Assembly (NCBI GenBank): GCA_023415715.1
Contig: JAEZJP010000206.1
Coordinates: 1 to 64,000, forward strand
Direction of reading: 5' to 3'
From: Bacillota bacterium
Lineage (GTDB): Bacteria; Bacillota; Clostridia; Christensenellales; Aristaeellaceae
Length of the DNA: 64,000 nt
Shown here piece by piece: positions 40,595-48,656 of the stretch. The notes below the pieces were generated by a model, which had not been told where the DNA came from, did not search any database, and saw only the letters and a list, made by a program, of their open reading frames with translations. The position numbers were made by a program, and so were the translations under genes. Position 1 is the stretch's first letter; every line of letters starts with the position of its first letter.

Positions 40595-40780
40595 GTGAAG
40601 GGAACGCCACTTCTCAGGGTTAAGGGGATTGCCCAGGACCTGGATGTATCCGAATCGACCATCAGGCGGGCGATCAAGGAAAAGGAACTGGCTGCCATCA
40701 AGGTGCGGGGACAGTATAGGATCCGGCAGGATGATTACAGCAAGTACCAGGATACTTGCAAGGCCAGGGCGCAGGCGTAG
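40595..40780 (+). CDS. helix-turn-helix protein (excisionase/MerR-like)
   Basis: A 61-residue product, VKGTPLLRVKGIAQDLDVSE, then STIRRAIKEKELAAIKVRGQ and YRIRQDDYSKY. This is the helix-turn-helix plus wing of the excisionase-like DNA-binding family. It uses a GTG start at 40595 with GAGGAGGG upstream. An in-frame upstream ATG at 40451 would cross non-coding repeats. A second such protein lies at 39589; one may be the excisionase. Confidence 0.75.
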   Translation: MKGTPLLRVKGIAQDLDVSESTIRRAIKEKELAAIKVRGQYRIRQDDYSKYQDTCKARAQA

Positions 40781-40811
40781 GAGCTGCGGACTATCACGAA
40801 GGAGGAAAAAT

Positions 40812-41198
40812 ATGAAAAAGGTTCTTTTGGTTCTCTGTTTGGTTGCCCTGCTGTTTGCACTGGTTGGGTGCACGGAGGCCCAAAGGGTATCCGAGAATGT
40901 ATCCAAAGAGGCAGACAATTTCAATGTGACGCGCCGATTCATCGCAATCAATGCACGCACTGACAAGCCAATCCTTGAGATCATCGGAAACATGTCCATA
41001 CAGAAGGCATCAGATGGTGATGTGGATATCATTGTTGAGGTCGGGCCGGGCCTCTATAAAAAACATTTTGTCAGTCTAAATAGCTGGACGATCTATTCCG
41101 TCGAGGACATCAGTGGCGCGTACGTCGACAAGTACCACTATGAGGTCAATATCTTGCCGGAAATGATCGTACCTATCACTTTTACCAACAGCCGCTGA
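40812..41198 (+). CDS. beta-sandwich-type phage lipoprotein
   Basis: A 128-residue lipoprotein with a lipobox LFALVGC (Cys20) and then TEAQRVSENVSKEADNFNV. RRFIAINARTDKPILEIIGN and YHYEVNILPEMIVPI are characteristic of a family common in prophages of Bacillota and often annotated as beta-sandwich lipoprotein. Phage lipoproteins in some lactic acid bacterium phages block superinfection. That role here is a guess. The ATG at 40812 follows GGAGGAAAAAT. Confidence 0.82.
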   Translation: MKKVLLVLCLVALLFALVGCTEAQRVSENVSKEADNFNVTRRFIAINARTDKPILEIIGNMSIQKASDGDVDIIVEVGPGLYKKHFVSLNSWTIYSVEDISGAYVDKYHYEVNILPEMIVPITFTNSR

Positions 41199-41234
41199 TG
41201 ATGCCCAGCTTGGAGCCGGGAGAAGGATAAACAA

Positions 41235-41942
41235 ATGAATGAAAACGTTGGAAATATTGTGGTGATTGTAGGCATGCTCATGCTGATTGCCGGGGTATGC
41301 TGGGCGGCCATCTGGCTGCCGGGACGCAAGGAGCGGAAGGAAGCGCGGGAAAAAAGAAAACTGGAAGGGATGTTTCCGACGCCGCCAGGAAAGATTGCGA
41401 CACCGCCTGAGAATGTCAAGCCGCGAATTCAGGTCAAGAAGGAAGGCGTTAAAGAATTAGGTGATGCGATGGATGTAGCGGCCATAGCGGCTGGAGAATT
41501 TGGAAAAAGTCTCAATGATACAATGCAGGCGCAGGATGAAGCCACGGAGGAAGTGGAAACCGTGGAAGCCTGCCGGCCACTGGATAAGCCAGATCTACCT
41601 GAGGTGGTGGAGGATGATCACCAGCAGCAGGAAGCCAGCAGCCACCTGGGATACGATGCGCAAGAGATTAATCCGGTGGACAAGCCCGACGTGGTGACCA
41701 TCACCAATCCCATAAAGCTCAGCCAGCGGGAAGCACTGAAGGCCGGGAACGACAACAGGGCAGCGACAGGGCAGGCACACGCGGAGCTTACAGCAATGGA
41801 CCTTCGTGAAGAAGCCTTGAGCCAGGATGAAGTGGCAGCGCTTCACGGGTACGCCAACAGGGACAGCATGCGCCGGGCGCTCAAGCGGTACGGGTACGGG
41901 CTGGACGGGAAGAAAAAGGCGCAGGCACAGGAGGCGTCGTGA
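41235..41942 (+). CDS. membrane-anchored protein with helix-turn-helix-like C-terminus
   Basis: A 235-residue protein with one N-terminal membrane helix (about residues 7-28, IVVIVGMLMLIAGVCWAAIW) and a basic stop-transfer segment (GRKERKEAREKRK). A long acidic, low-complexity linker follows. The last 45 residues read EEALSQDEVAALHGYANRDS, MRRALKRYGYGL, which looks like an HTH of the AsnC/replication-regulator kind. I recognise no known family for the whole. A membrane-tethered DNA-binding layout is unusual for a phage early protein. Confidence 0.65.
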   Translation: MNENVGNIVVIVGMLMLIAGVCWAAIWLPGRKERKEAREKRKLEGMFPTPPGKIATPPENVKPRIQVKKEGVKELGDAMDVAAIAAGEFGKSLNDTMQAQDEATEEVETVEACRPLDKPDLPEVVEDDHQQQEASSHLGYDAQEINPVDKPDVVTITNPIKLSQREALKAGNDNRAATGQAHAELTAMDLREEALSQDEVAALHGYANRDSMRRALKRYGYGLDGKKKAQAQEAS

Positions 41943-41943
41943 T

Positions 41944-42045
41944 AACTCCTTTCGGCGCTTTGCGCCACCTCCCTCAAGAGGGAGGCTTACGGGGAACTCC
42001 TTACGACGTCTGCGGGCGGCACCTATCCCACAGGTGGAGGCTTAA
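41944..42045. repeat. paired-hairpin interspersed repeat, two tandem units
   Basis: Unit 1 (about 41944-41995) has GGCGCTTTGCGCC and CCTCCCTCAAGAGGGAGG. Unit 2 (about 41996-42045) has GTCTGCGGGCGGC and CACCTATCCCACAGGTGG. Both follow the plan of the unit at 40027. They fill the gap between two genes. Confidence 0.8.
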
Positions 42046-42065
42046 ATACAAAGGAGGCTGGGAAC

Positions 42066-42425
42066 GTGCGGGAAGCTACAAACATGGATTTGAAGGCGGC
42101 TGTGATGCCGGGCACGGTTGTATTGCGGTACATCCTGACGCGGGAGCAGGTTGAGGAACTGGCGGACAAGCTGCCCAGCGCCATCAAGACGCAGCGCAAG
42201 GTGGTAAAGCACATCATCGGGGAAATGAAACGGATGGCGGAGGGTGACACGCTGTATATTGAAGCCGTTTCTGCCGATGGGAAAACAACGGTCGGGCTTC
42301 ACCGGATCACCAATGTCAAGGGCAGCGTGGCGATTAAAGAGATCCAAAGCGATTTGCCGCTGAATGTGGTGCGGAGGTATCTGGCGGTCAAGGGGATCGT
42401 GCACAGTGACGAGATATGCGCATGA
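42066..42425 (+). CDS. phage protein of unknown function
   Basis: A 119-residue product with a GTG start after AAGGAGGCTGGGAAC. It has VLRYILTREQVEELADKLPSA, a helical part, and a beta-rich end DTLYIEAVSADGKTTVGLHRI, then RRYLAVKGIVHSDEI. No family is recognised. A GC-rich hairpin follows. Confidence 0.65.
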   Translation: MREATNMDLKAAVMPGTVVLRYILTREQVEELADKLPSAIKTQRKVVKHIIGEMKRMAEGDTLYIEAVSADGKTTVGLHRITNVKGSVAIKEIQSDLPLNVVRRYLAVKGIVHSDEICA

Positions 42426-42439
42426 AAGCAAAAAAAGAG

Positions 42440-42469
42440 CCGTCCGGCGTGTAGAGAGCGCCGGGCGGC
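42440..42469. terminator. GC-rich hairpin behind the gene at 42066
   Basis: GCCGTCCGGCG (42440-42450) and CGCCGGGCGGC (42459-42469) enclose a short loop and are preceded by seven A, with no T run after. A terminator role is better supported on the minus strand. Confidence 0.45.
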
Positions 42470-42556
42470 AGATAGTTCGGGAGCAAGCGTTAAGCCCCGC
42501 TTTCATGATGATATCACAGACATTTCGATAAATCAACCGTGACCGGAGGTAACAGG

Positions 42557-43219
42557 ATGATTACACGCAGGGAATTGCTGCTGGATCAGCTGGCCATGGT
42601 GACAATGATACAGCAGATGCTTTCGGACCACTGGACGGCCAATATGCCAACGGTGGGAAGTGAAGGCCCATGGGAAATTGAACGGAGCCGGGCGCGGATC
42701 CTGCGGGAATGGGTACAGGAGATGGACGCCGGGGTACCGAGCGAAAAACCGGATGTATGGGTAAAGCGCGTCAGCGTTTTGAAAAACGGCCTTGTCATAT
42801 CGGAGGCCATCAGGCGGAGGCTTTGCATCCACGGGGAGTTGAATGAGCCCTTTGAGTTTTGCCGGGGTGCATGGGAGCGGGAAGCGGACAAGGAGACCAT
42901 GATCCTTATTTGGATTGAGGAAATCAATAAGGACCTCCAGGAGGCGGGCGCACATGAAATGGGACATGGGGAGAGGTCCGGTAACGTGGAGGATGTCGGA
43001 AGGGCAAGCGCGGCTGACGGTGGTAAGCCACAAGCCGCTGCAATGGAAGCCCATGGGATGGATGGAAAGGCTGGCGCGGTGGGTGCTGGGCAGGGTGGGA
43101 GGATACGGAACGTGGAGATAGGGTCCGGGAAAGGGGATCGCTTCTGCGGAAGCGATCAGGGCTTTCCTAACGCCCTGGACCTTCGGAAGGATGCCTTTGA
43201 GCAGGTGAGGATGATATGA
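42557..43219 (+). CDS. phage protein of unknown function (C-terminal third doubtful)
   Basis: The product begins MITRRELLLDQLAMVTMIQQ and is convincing up to about residue 132 (ETMILIWIEEINKDLQEAG). After that the translation becomes Gly-, Ala- and Asp-rich without protein-like character. In the same stretch another frame holds a well-supported small gene (42954-43121). Either the genes overlap or a small indel near 42950 destroyed the original stop. The ATG at 42557 follows GGAGGTAACAGG. No family is recognised. Confidence 0.55.
   Translation: MITRRELLLDQLAMVTMIQQMLSDHWTANMPTVGSEGPWEIERSRARILREWVQEMDAGVPSEKPDVWVKRVSVLKNGLVISEAIRRRLCIHGELNEPFEFCRGAWEREADKETMILIWIEEINKDLQEAGAHEMGHGERSGNVEDVGRASAADGGKPQAAAMEAHGMDGKAGAVGAGQGGRIRNVEIGSGKGDRFCGSDQGFPNALDLRKDAFEQVRMI
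42954..43121 (+). CDS. small basic Trp-rich phage protein
   Basis: A 55-residue product, MKWDMGRGPVTWRMSEGQAR, then LQWKPMGWMERLARWVLG. It has six Trp. AGGAGGCGGGCGCAC precedes the ATG. It lies entirely within the doubtful end of the gene at 42557, in another frame, and its composition is more protein-like there. The function is unknown. Confidence 0.5.
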   Translation: MKWDMGRGPVTWRMSEGQARLTVVSHKPLQWKPMGWMERLARWVLGRVGGYGTWR

Positions 43220-43530
43220 CGAATGCGGAAGCGGTCGCCTACACCAGCCGGCCGGGCGTTCGGGACCGGATACGGGAAATGCATGAACGGAAGCTGAGCG
43301 CCCGGATGATCGCCATTGAGATCGGAATCACAAGGGACAGGACCAAGATGATTACCGCCATTCTCAGGGACATTTTCGGGGTAACGGAGAGCAAGCGCAT
43401 CATGTGCGGGGAATGCGGGGATTTCAAGCCGGATGACCATCGCACAGGATGTACGCGGTGCGGGATATGCAAAAGAACGGGCGCCAGGGTGGAACGGTGC
43501 AGCTGGTGCCGGGTGGAAGGAGCGCAATAG
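43216..43530 (+). CDS. helix-turn-helix and zinc-ribbon phage protein
   Basis: A 104-residue protein. The N-terminal half (KLSARMIAIEIGITRDRTKMI) resembles a helix-turn-helix. The C-terminal half has CGECGDFKPDD, CTRCGICKRTG and CSWCRV, four cysteine pairs able to bind zinc. Its ATG overlaps the stop of the preceding reading frame (ATGA). It probably binds DNA or RNA during early infection; no family name is assigned. Confidence 0.65.
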   Translation: MTNAEAVAYTSRPGVRDRIREMHERKLSARMIAIEIGITRDRTKMITAILRDIFGVTESKRIMCGECGDFKPDDHRTGCTRCGICKRTGARVERCSWCRVEGAQ

Positions 43531-43531
43531 C

Positions 43532-44356
43532 ATGGAAATGATACAGATACTTCGGGAAATAACGGATGTTCAGGATTTGATTCAGGGATCGCCTGCCGGA
43601 AAGCTGCTGGATGATACAGCGCAGAAGATCAAACAGGAAATCGTGCGCAGCACAATTAAAGCCGGGCAGCGCCAGCAGTATAACGCCGTCCTTTCGTTCG
43701 CCAAGCATTGTGCTGGATCACCCAGGGAGGCAATGGCAGGCGCCTATATGGCGGATATTTATGGTGAACCGCACCAGGTTATGATTGATGGGTTTGTTGC
43801 CATAGCCTTCATCAAACCGTGGGAAGGGCTTCCGGAAGTAAAGAAGGGAGTAAAGCCTATTGACGCCGCGGCGGTCTATGAGGGTGCGAACAAGGGAATG
43901 CCCACTCCACTGCCGGACCTGTATGAGATGATCGCCGCCAATAAGGTTTACAAGGCGACGGAGGGAAAATTCGATTCATCGATTACAAAGATTGGGATCA
44001 CCTATGCCAACACCGACTATCTGATCCGGATCATGAAGATGCTCAACATCACAGGTGGGGAATGCCTGGTTAATAAAACTGTGGGGCCTATCTACTTCGA
44101 GACATATCAAGCCAAGGCGCTTGTGCTGCCGGTCAAAGTATTCGGGGACGGGAAGCCTTTGACGCTGCCGGGAAATTCAGACGCAAAATGGCGGGAATGG
44201 ATAGGGAACATGGTGCCGGTTCAGGCTGCCACCGCCATGGGGAACGCGCTCCTGGCCACGATGCTGCCCAATTGCATGGGGGACTGGCATTGGGATGTGG
44301 ACGGGAATGAGCTATGGGTGCGGCCGGAGTATCACCGGATAGAGAAGGCGGTGTGA
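43532..44356 (+). CDS. phage protein of unknown function (possible DNA-metabolism protein)
   Basis: A 274-residue product starting MEMIQILREITDVQDLIQGS. A helical first third (AGQRQQYNAVLSFAKHCAG) is followed by a beta-rich part with SSITKIGITYANTDYLIRIMK and YFETYQAKALVLPVKVFG. The second part faintly recalls the arrangement of sliding-clamp domains, but I see no diagnostic motif. The ATG at 43532 follows GAAGGAGC; a longer in-frame start overlaps the previous gene. It precedes the helicase-methylase gene by two bases, so they are co-expressed. Confidence 0.65.
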   Translation: MEMIQILREITDVQDLIQGSPAGKLLDDTAQKIKQEIVRSTIKAGQRQQYNAVLSFAKHCAGSPREAMAGAYMADIYGEPHQVMIDGFVAIAFIKPWEGLPEVKKGVKPIDAAAVYEGANKGMPTPLPDLYEMIAANKVYKATEGKFDSSITKIGITYANTDYLIRIMKMLNITGGECLVNKTVGPIYFETYQAKALVLPVKVFGDGKPLTLPGNSDAKWREWIGNMVPVQAATAMGNALLATMLPNCMGDWHWDVDGNELWVRPEYHRIEKAV

Positions 44357-44358
44357 CC

Positions 44359-46869
44359 ATGGACGATTATATGAAGTTTCTTGAATCAAAGATGGTTATT
44401 GCCGCCGATTCGGGTTTTGAGATTGACCGGGACCAGCTGAACCCGGCCCTGAAACCCCATCAAAAGGATGGCGTATGGTGGGCGCTCAAAGGCGGGCGCC
44501 GGGCGCTGTTTGAAAGCTTCGGGCTGGGAAAAACCGTGCAGGAACTGGAATGGTGCTATCAAGTCATCAAGCATGAAGGCGGACAGGCGCTGATCGTGCT
44601 GCCGCTGGGAGTGCGTCAGGAATTTGTGCGGGATGCGGTGGAACTGCTGCGCATGGATCCTCCCGTGTATGTGCGTACCATGGCGGAGATAAAAGCCTGT
44701 AATGCTCCCATCCTGATGACCAACTATGAGCGGGTGCGGGATGGGGATATTGATCCTGCCTATTTCACGGCCACCTGTTTGGATGAAGCCAGCGTGCTGC
44801 GCAGCTATGGAAGCAAGACCTATCAAATCTTCCTGGACAAGTTCCGGGGCGTGAAATACAAGCTTGTGGCGACCGCGACGCCAAGCCCAAACAGGTATAA
44901 GGAAATCATCCATTATGCCGGATACCTGGAGGTGATGGACACCGGGCAGGCGCTGACGCGGTTCTTCCAGCGGGACAGCACCAAGGCCAATAACCTGACG
45001 CTGTACCCGCATAAAGAGGAAGAGTTCTGGTTGTGGGTCTCCACCTGGGCGCTGTTCATTACCAAGCCCAGCGACTTGGGCCATGATGACACGGGGTATG
45101 TGCTGCCGCCGCTGGAAATCCGGTACCACGAAATCCCGGTAGACCACGGGACGGCCGGCACAGATAAATTCGGCCAGGTCAAATTGATCAGGGATGCCGC
45201 CATGGGATTAAAGGATGCCGCCAAGGAGAAGCGGGAAAGCATCGACATCCGGATTGCCAAGATGATGGAGATCGTGGAAGGGGCACCGGAAGATCATTTC
45301 TTGCTATGGCATGACCTGGAGGCGGAAAGGCACGCCATCAAACACGCAATGCCGGAGGCGGTGGAGGTTTACGGAAGCCTGGACCTGGATATCCGGGAAC
45401 AGCACATCATTGACTTTTCCACCGGGAAAATCCGCCTGCTTGCCACAAAAAAAGAGATCAGCGGGCAGGGCTGCAACTTCCAGCACCATTGCCACCGGTC
45501 CATCTTTGCAGGGATCGACTTTGAGTTCAACGACTTCATTCAGGCAATCCACCGAACGTACCGTTTCATGCAGATGGAAAAGGTCATCATCGACATCATT
45601 TACATGGAATCGGAGCGGGAGATACTGAAAGCGCTGCTGGAGAAGTGGCGCAATCATGACGCCATGCAGGCGAAGATGGCGCAGCTTTTGCGGCGGAACG
45701 GGTTGAACAATAAGGCCATCATTGAGCGGATGGGCAGGAGCATCGGTGTAAAGCGCGTGGAGGCGCAAGGGCGTTATTTCAAGGCTGTTTTGAATGATTG
45801 CATCCTGGAAACGGGTCAAATGCAGGAAAACAGCGTGGACCTGATCACCACCAGCATTCCTTTCAGCAATCATTATGAATATACCCCGTCGTATAACGAC
45901 CTGGGCCACAACGAGGACACGGAAAAGTTCTTCGATCAGATGGACTTCCTTGCGCCGCACCTTTTGCGGGTATTGAGACCGGGGCGCATCTATGCCTGTC
46001 ACGTCAAGGACCGTATATTGTTTGGAAATGCCACAGGTACCGGCATGCCCACGGTGGAGCCCTTCCATGCGCTCACTATCATGCACTATATGAAGCACGG
46101 GTTTCAGTTTATGGGGCAGATCGTTGTGCTGACGGACGTGGTGCGGGAGAACAATCAAACCTACCGCCTGGGATGGAGCGAACAGTGCAAGGACGGAAGC
46201 AAGATGGGCGTCGGGTGCCCAGAATACATCCTCCTCTTTCGCAAGCTGCCAAGCTGCCGGGAAAAGGCCTATGCGGATGACCGGGTAAGAAAAACCAAAG
46301 AGGAATACACCAGGGCGCAATGGCAGATAGATGCGCACGCATTCTGGCGCAGCAGCGGGGACGTACTGATTTCAAAGGAGGAGCTGGCGAGGGTGCAGGT
46401 GGACAGGCTGCAGGATGTTTTCAGGAAGTACAGCCGTGCAAACGTGTACAGCTACCAGGAGCATGTGGAAATCGCCAAGCAGCTGGACCAGATGGACAGC
46501 CTGCCGGCCACCTTTGCGGTGGTGGCGCCGGGAAGCTGGTCGGATGAAATATGGGATGACATCAACCGCATGCGGACATTGAACAGTGAACAGGTACGTG
46601 GCGGCCGGCAGATGCACGTATGCCCGTTACAGTTAGATATTGTTGACAGGCTCATCAACCGTTACAGCAATCCGGGGGATGTGGTGTATGACCCGTTTAG
46701 CGGGTTGATGACGGTACCTGTGCGGGCGGTGGCGCTGGGAAGGTACGGCATCGGGTGCGAACTGAATCCGGATTATTTCAGGGACGGGGTCGGGTACCTG
46801 AAGGAAGCGGATGCGGAACGGGGCATGCCGACGCTGTTTGACTTCATTGACGTGGGGAAGGGGGCGTGA
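44359..46869 (+). CDS. SNF2-type helicase fused to a DNA methyltransferase
   Basis: An 836-residue fusion. Residues 30-430 form a superfamily 2 ATPase: HQKDGVWW, Walker A FGLGKT (54-59), Walker B-like LDEAS (141-145, DEAS instead of DEAH), ATATPSP, and an IHRTYRF motif VI (397-403). Residues 470-825 form an N6-adenine/N4-cytosine methyltransferase. Its catalytic motif reads TSIPF (498-502), where the family has [DNS]PP[YF]. The AdoMet motif DPFSG (778-782) comes after it, the beta-class order. A large middle segment may hold the target-recognition region. It may modify phage DNA against host restriction or couple modification to replication. No nuclease domain is visible. Confidence 0.88.
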   Translation: MDDYMKFLESKMVIAADSGFEIDRDQLNPALKPHQKDGVWWALKGGRRALFESFGLGKTVQELEWCYQVIKHEGGQALIVLPLGVRQEFVRDAVELLRMDPPVYVRTMAEIKACNAPILMTNYERVRDGDIDPAYFTATCLDEASVLRSYGSKTYQIFLDKFRGVKYKLVATATPSPNRYKEIIHYAGYLEVMDTGQALTRFFQRDSTKANNLTLYPHKEEEFWLWVSTWALFITKPSDLGHDDTGYVLPPLEIRYHEIPVDHGTAGTDKFGQVKLIRDAAMGLKDAAKEKRESIDIRIAKMMEIVEGAPEDHFLLWHDLEAERHAIKHAMPEAVEVYGSLDLDIREQHIIDFSTGKIRLLATKKEISGQGCNFQHHCHRSIFAGIDFEFNDFIQAIHRTYRFMQMEKVIIDIIYMESEREILKALLEKWRNHDAMQAKMAQLLRRNGLNNKAIIERMGRSIGVKRVEAQGRYFKAVLNDCILETGQMQENSVDLITTSIPFSNHYEYTPSYNDLGHNEDTEKFFDQMDFLAPHLLRVLRPGRIYACHVKDRILFGNATGTGMPTVEPFHALTIMHYMKHGFQFMGQIVVLTDVVRENNQTYRLGWSEQCKDGSKMGVGCPEYILLFRKLPSCREKAYADDRVRKTKEEYTRAQWQIDAHAFWRSSGDVLISKEELARVQVDRLQDVFRKYSRANVYSYQEHVEIAKQLDQMDSLPATFAVVAPGSWSDEIWDDINRMRTLNSEQVRGGRQMHVCPLQLDIVDRLINRYSNPGDVVYDPFSGLMTVPVRAVALGRYGIGCELNPDYFRDGVGYLKEADAERGMPTLFDFIDVGKGA

Positions 46870-46873
46870 GGGC

Positions 46874-47320
46874 ATGAAGCTTGTCAAGTGCCACAAGTGC
46901 GGGGCCACAATCATCAGCGATGAAACGCTGCTGCAAAACATCATGGACAAGATCGACTGGTGCTATCAGCAGGCCGAACGTGCCAAAACGCCTTCCCTTC
47001 GCCATGAATACACCTGCATGGCCACAACGTACCAAGTGATCTTCAAGGCATTCATGCACAACATTTCAGCGCAGGAACGGGTAAAGCATGAAGATACAGA
47101 AATATTGACGCAGCTGGTGAAGTACATCCACGTACAAGGCATGATGACCGATGAGCAGCTGAACGCCATCAGGACAAGCGCCAGGGCAGCAGCGCACAGG
47201 AAAATAGAAGAACACTCCAAAGAGACCGCCCGCCTGTACGGAGATTTTGAGGCTGCATGCAATAGAACCATGCGGGATCCTACAGCAAGGCAGGCAATTC
47301 GCAGGGTCGACAGGATGTAA
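46874..47320 (+). CDS. helical phage protein with N-terminal zinc knuckle
   Basis: A 148-residue protein starting MKLVKCHKCGATIISDETLL, with one CxxC pair. Long helices follow (WCYQQAERAKTPSLRHEYTC, EQLNAIRTSARAAAHRKIEE). The rest is probably coiled coil. The start is four bases after the methyltransferase stop. No family is recognised. Confidence 0.65.
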   Translation: MKLVKCHKCGATIISDETLLQNIMDKIDWCYQQAERAKTPSLRHEYTCMATTYQVIFKAFMHNISAQERVKHEDTEILTQLVKYIHVQGMMTDEQLNAIRTSARAAAHRKIEEHSKETARLYGDFEAACNRTMRDPTARQAIRRVDRM

Positions 47321-47334
47321 GGGAGGCACACAAG

Positions 47335-48015
47335 ATGAAAATCAACCCTATCAAAGCCATCTGCAAGCAGGCCCGCAGGATCATGCTGATCAATGGGCCG
47401 GATGGAAGCCAGTGGATAGGCGTGCCGGGCGCGTTCTACGCGGTAGACCGCGGACTTCCGTTAGACAAGCACAACGTTTGCGCCCTATTCGACTTTTCAG
47501 AGGATGAGGCGCGGGCTATCAGAATCCTCCAGGAGGATACGGGGGATTACCGCTTCCGGCGCGATCCCATCATGGGAGAAGGGCAGCCGTGCGGGAGGGT
47601 GCCCCTGTCGGTGAACGTCATGGGCAGCACCTACATGCCGCTGTACACATCCGCGGGGATGCTGATGATCACCACCGATAAGTTAAAGCCCGTGGAGCGC
47701 CGGAACAAGACGCTGGAGTTTTACATACGGCAGGCGCCAGGCGTGACGCTGATGCTGGCCATCTACCGGGACATGGAGGATGTCGCCGCGCTGATCGAGC
47801 CGGTGAAGTTCAGCGAGGCTGAGGAAGCGCTGCAAAAGGTGCATATGGCCTATGGGTTTGATATCAGGCTGCGGGACACCGGGGAGCGCACGGCGGAGGA
47901 TGGCATAGATATCAGGCAGGTGGAAATGCCGGGGATACCGCCCAAGGGTAAGGGGGACGCCGGGGCGGAGGATATGCGGAACGCGGAAGAAGGCGGGGAG
48001 GGTGAGGAAGGATGA
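47335..48015 (+). CDS. phage protein of unknown function
   Basis: A 226-residue product starting MKINPIKAICKQARRIMLIN. A beta-rich core follows (GPDGSQWIGVPGAFYAVDRG, MLMITTDKLKPVERR). The C-terminal tail of about 30 residues is Gly- and Glu-rich and disordered (GDAGAEDMRNAEEGGEGEEG). Similar proteins occur in early regions of prophages, but I cannot name a function. AAGGGAGGCACACAAG precedes the ATG. Confidence 0.65.
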   Translation: MKINPIKAICKQARRIMLINGPDGSQWIGVPGAFYAVDRGLPLDKHNVCALFDFSEDEARAIRILQEDTGDYRFRRDPIMGEGQPCGRVPLSVNVMGSTYMPLYTSAGMLMITTDKLKPVERRNKTLEFYIRQAPGVTLMLAIYRDMEDVAALIEPVKFSEAEEALQKVHMAYGFDIRLRDTGERTAEDGIDIRQVEMPGIPPKGKGDAGAEDMRNAEEGGEGEEG

Positions 48016-48341
48016 ATAAGGCAGATTTGACGCCGGATAAGGCCGCTGAATTGCTTGAAGCCATAATCACGCCTGCGGAAAGGTATGGAGAGCCTTTTCC
48101 CATATGCCCGCGTGATGCTATGCGTGTTCTGCTGGATGGGTACCATCGGAATGAGCTTTACAAAGATACTATTGTGCAAAAATTCTATGATCTTGAACAG
48201 CAGCAAGACAAATTTATGAAAGAGTACCCAAAGCATGAAGAGCTCCACAGGACAAAAAGAAACACCTATATTGACGCGGGGTTTTGGGCAAAGCGCCTAT
48301 GGAGTGTACAGAAGCCTTCAGGGGAGGTGGAGGAATCATGA
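48012..48341 (+). CDS. phage protein of unknown function
   Basis: A 109-residue mainly helical protein (TPDKAAELLEAIITPAERYG, QKFYDLEQQQDKFMKEYPKH). Its start overlaps the stop of the previous gene (ATGA). Its end overlaps the next start in the same way, so three genes are translationally coupled. Confidence 0.65.
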   Translation: MNKADLTPDKAAELLEAIITPAERYGEPFPICPRDAMRVLLDGYHRNELYKDTIVQKFYDLEQQQDKFMKEYPKHEELHRTKRNTYIDAGFWAKRLWSVQKPSGEVEES

Positions 48342-48649
48342 GCATTTGCGATACCTGCAAGAAGCGGACCTACTGCAAGACGAAATGCCGGCAGCACCGG
48401 GAAGAAGCGGAAAGAAGGCAGCGGGCCTTGTACTATCAGATAATGGATAAATTGGGGAGACTTGCACCATCGGTGAAGGCATTGCATTCGGAATTGTTCA
48501 TGGGAGGCAATAACGACCTCCTTCCGCCGCCTGCGGGCGGCACCTCCCTCCAGAGGGAGGCTGGGGACACCTCATCCGCCGCTGCGGCGGTACCTTCCCC
48601 TCAAGGGGAAGGCTTTGAGGGAGGATGCTTGATGAACGGGGAGGTGTAA
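48338..48649 (+). CDS. Cys-rich small phage protein whose C-terminus is made by an inserted repeat
   Basis: The 103-residue product begins MSICDTCKKRTYCKTKCRQH, with four Cys at residues 4, 7, 13 and 17, a likely zinc site, and a helix to about residue 57. The rest (DLLPPPAGGTSLQREAGDTS, SAAAAVPSPQGEGFEGG) is the translation of the paired-hairpin repeat at 48515-48621. The original C-terminus therefore seems to have been replaced or extended by the repeat in an open frame. The function is unknown. Confidence 0.65.
   Translation: MSICDTCKKRTYCKTKCRQHREEAERRQRALYYQIMDKLGRLAPSVKALHSELFMGGNNDLLPPPAGGTSLQREAGDTSSAAAAVPSPQGEGFEGGCLMNGEV
48515..48621. repeat. paired-hairpin interspersed repeat, two tandem units, inside a coding region
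   Basis: Unit 1 has CCGCCTGCGGGCGG and CCTCCCTCCAGAGGGAGG. Unit 2 has CCGCCGCTGCGGCGG and CCTTCCCCTCAAGGGGAAGG. They match the elements at 40027 and 41944. The frame of the host gene stays open across both units. Confidence 0.88.
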
Positions 48650-48656
48650 GTTAGAT

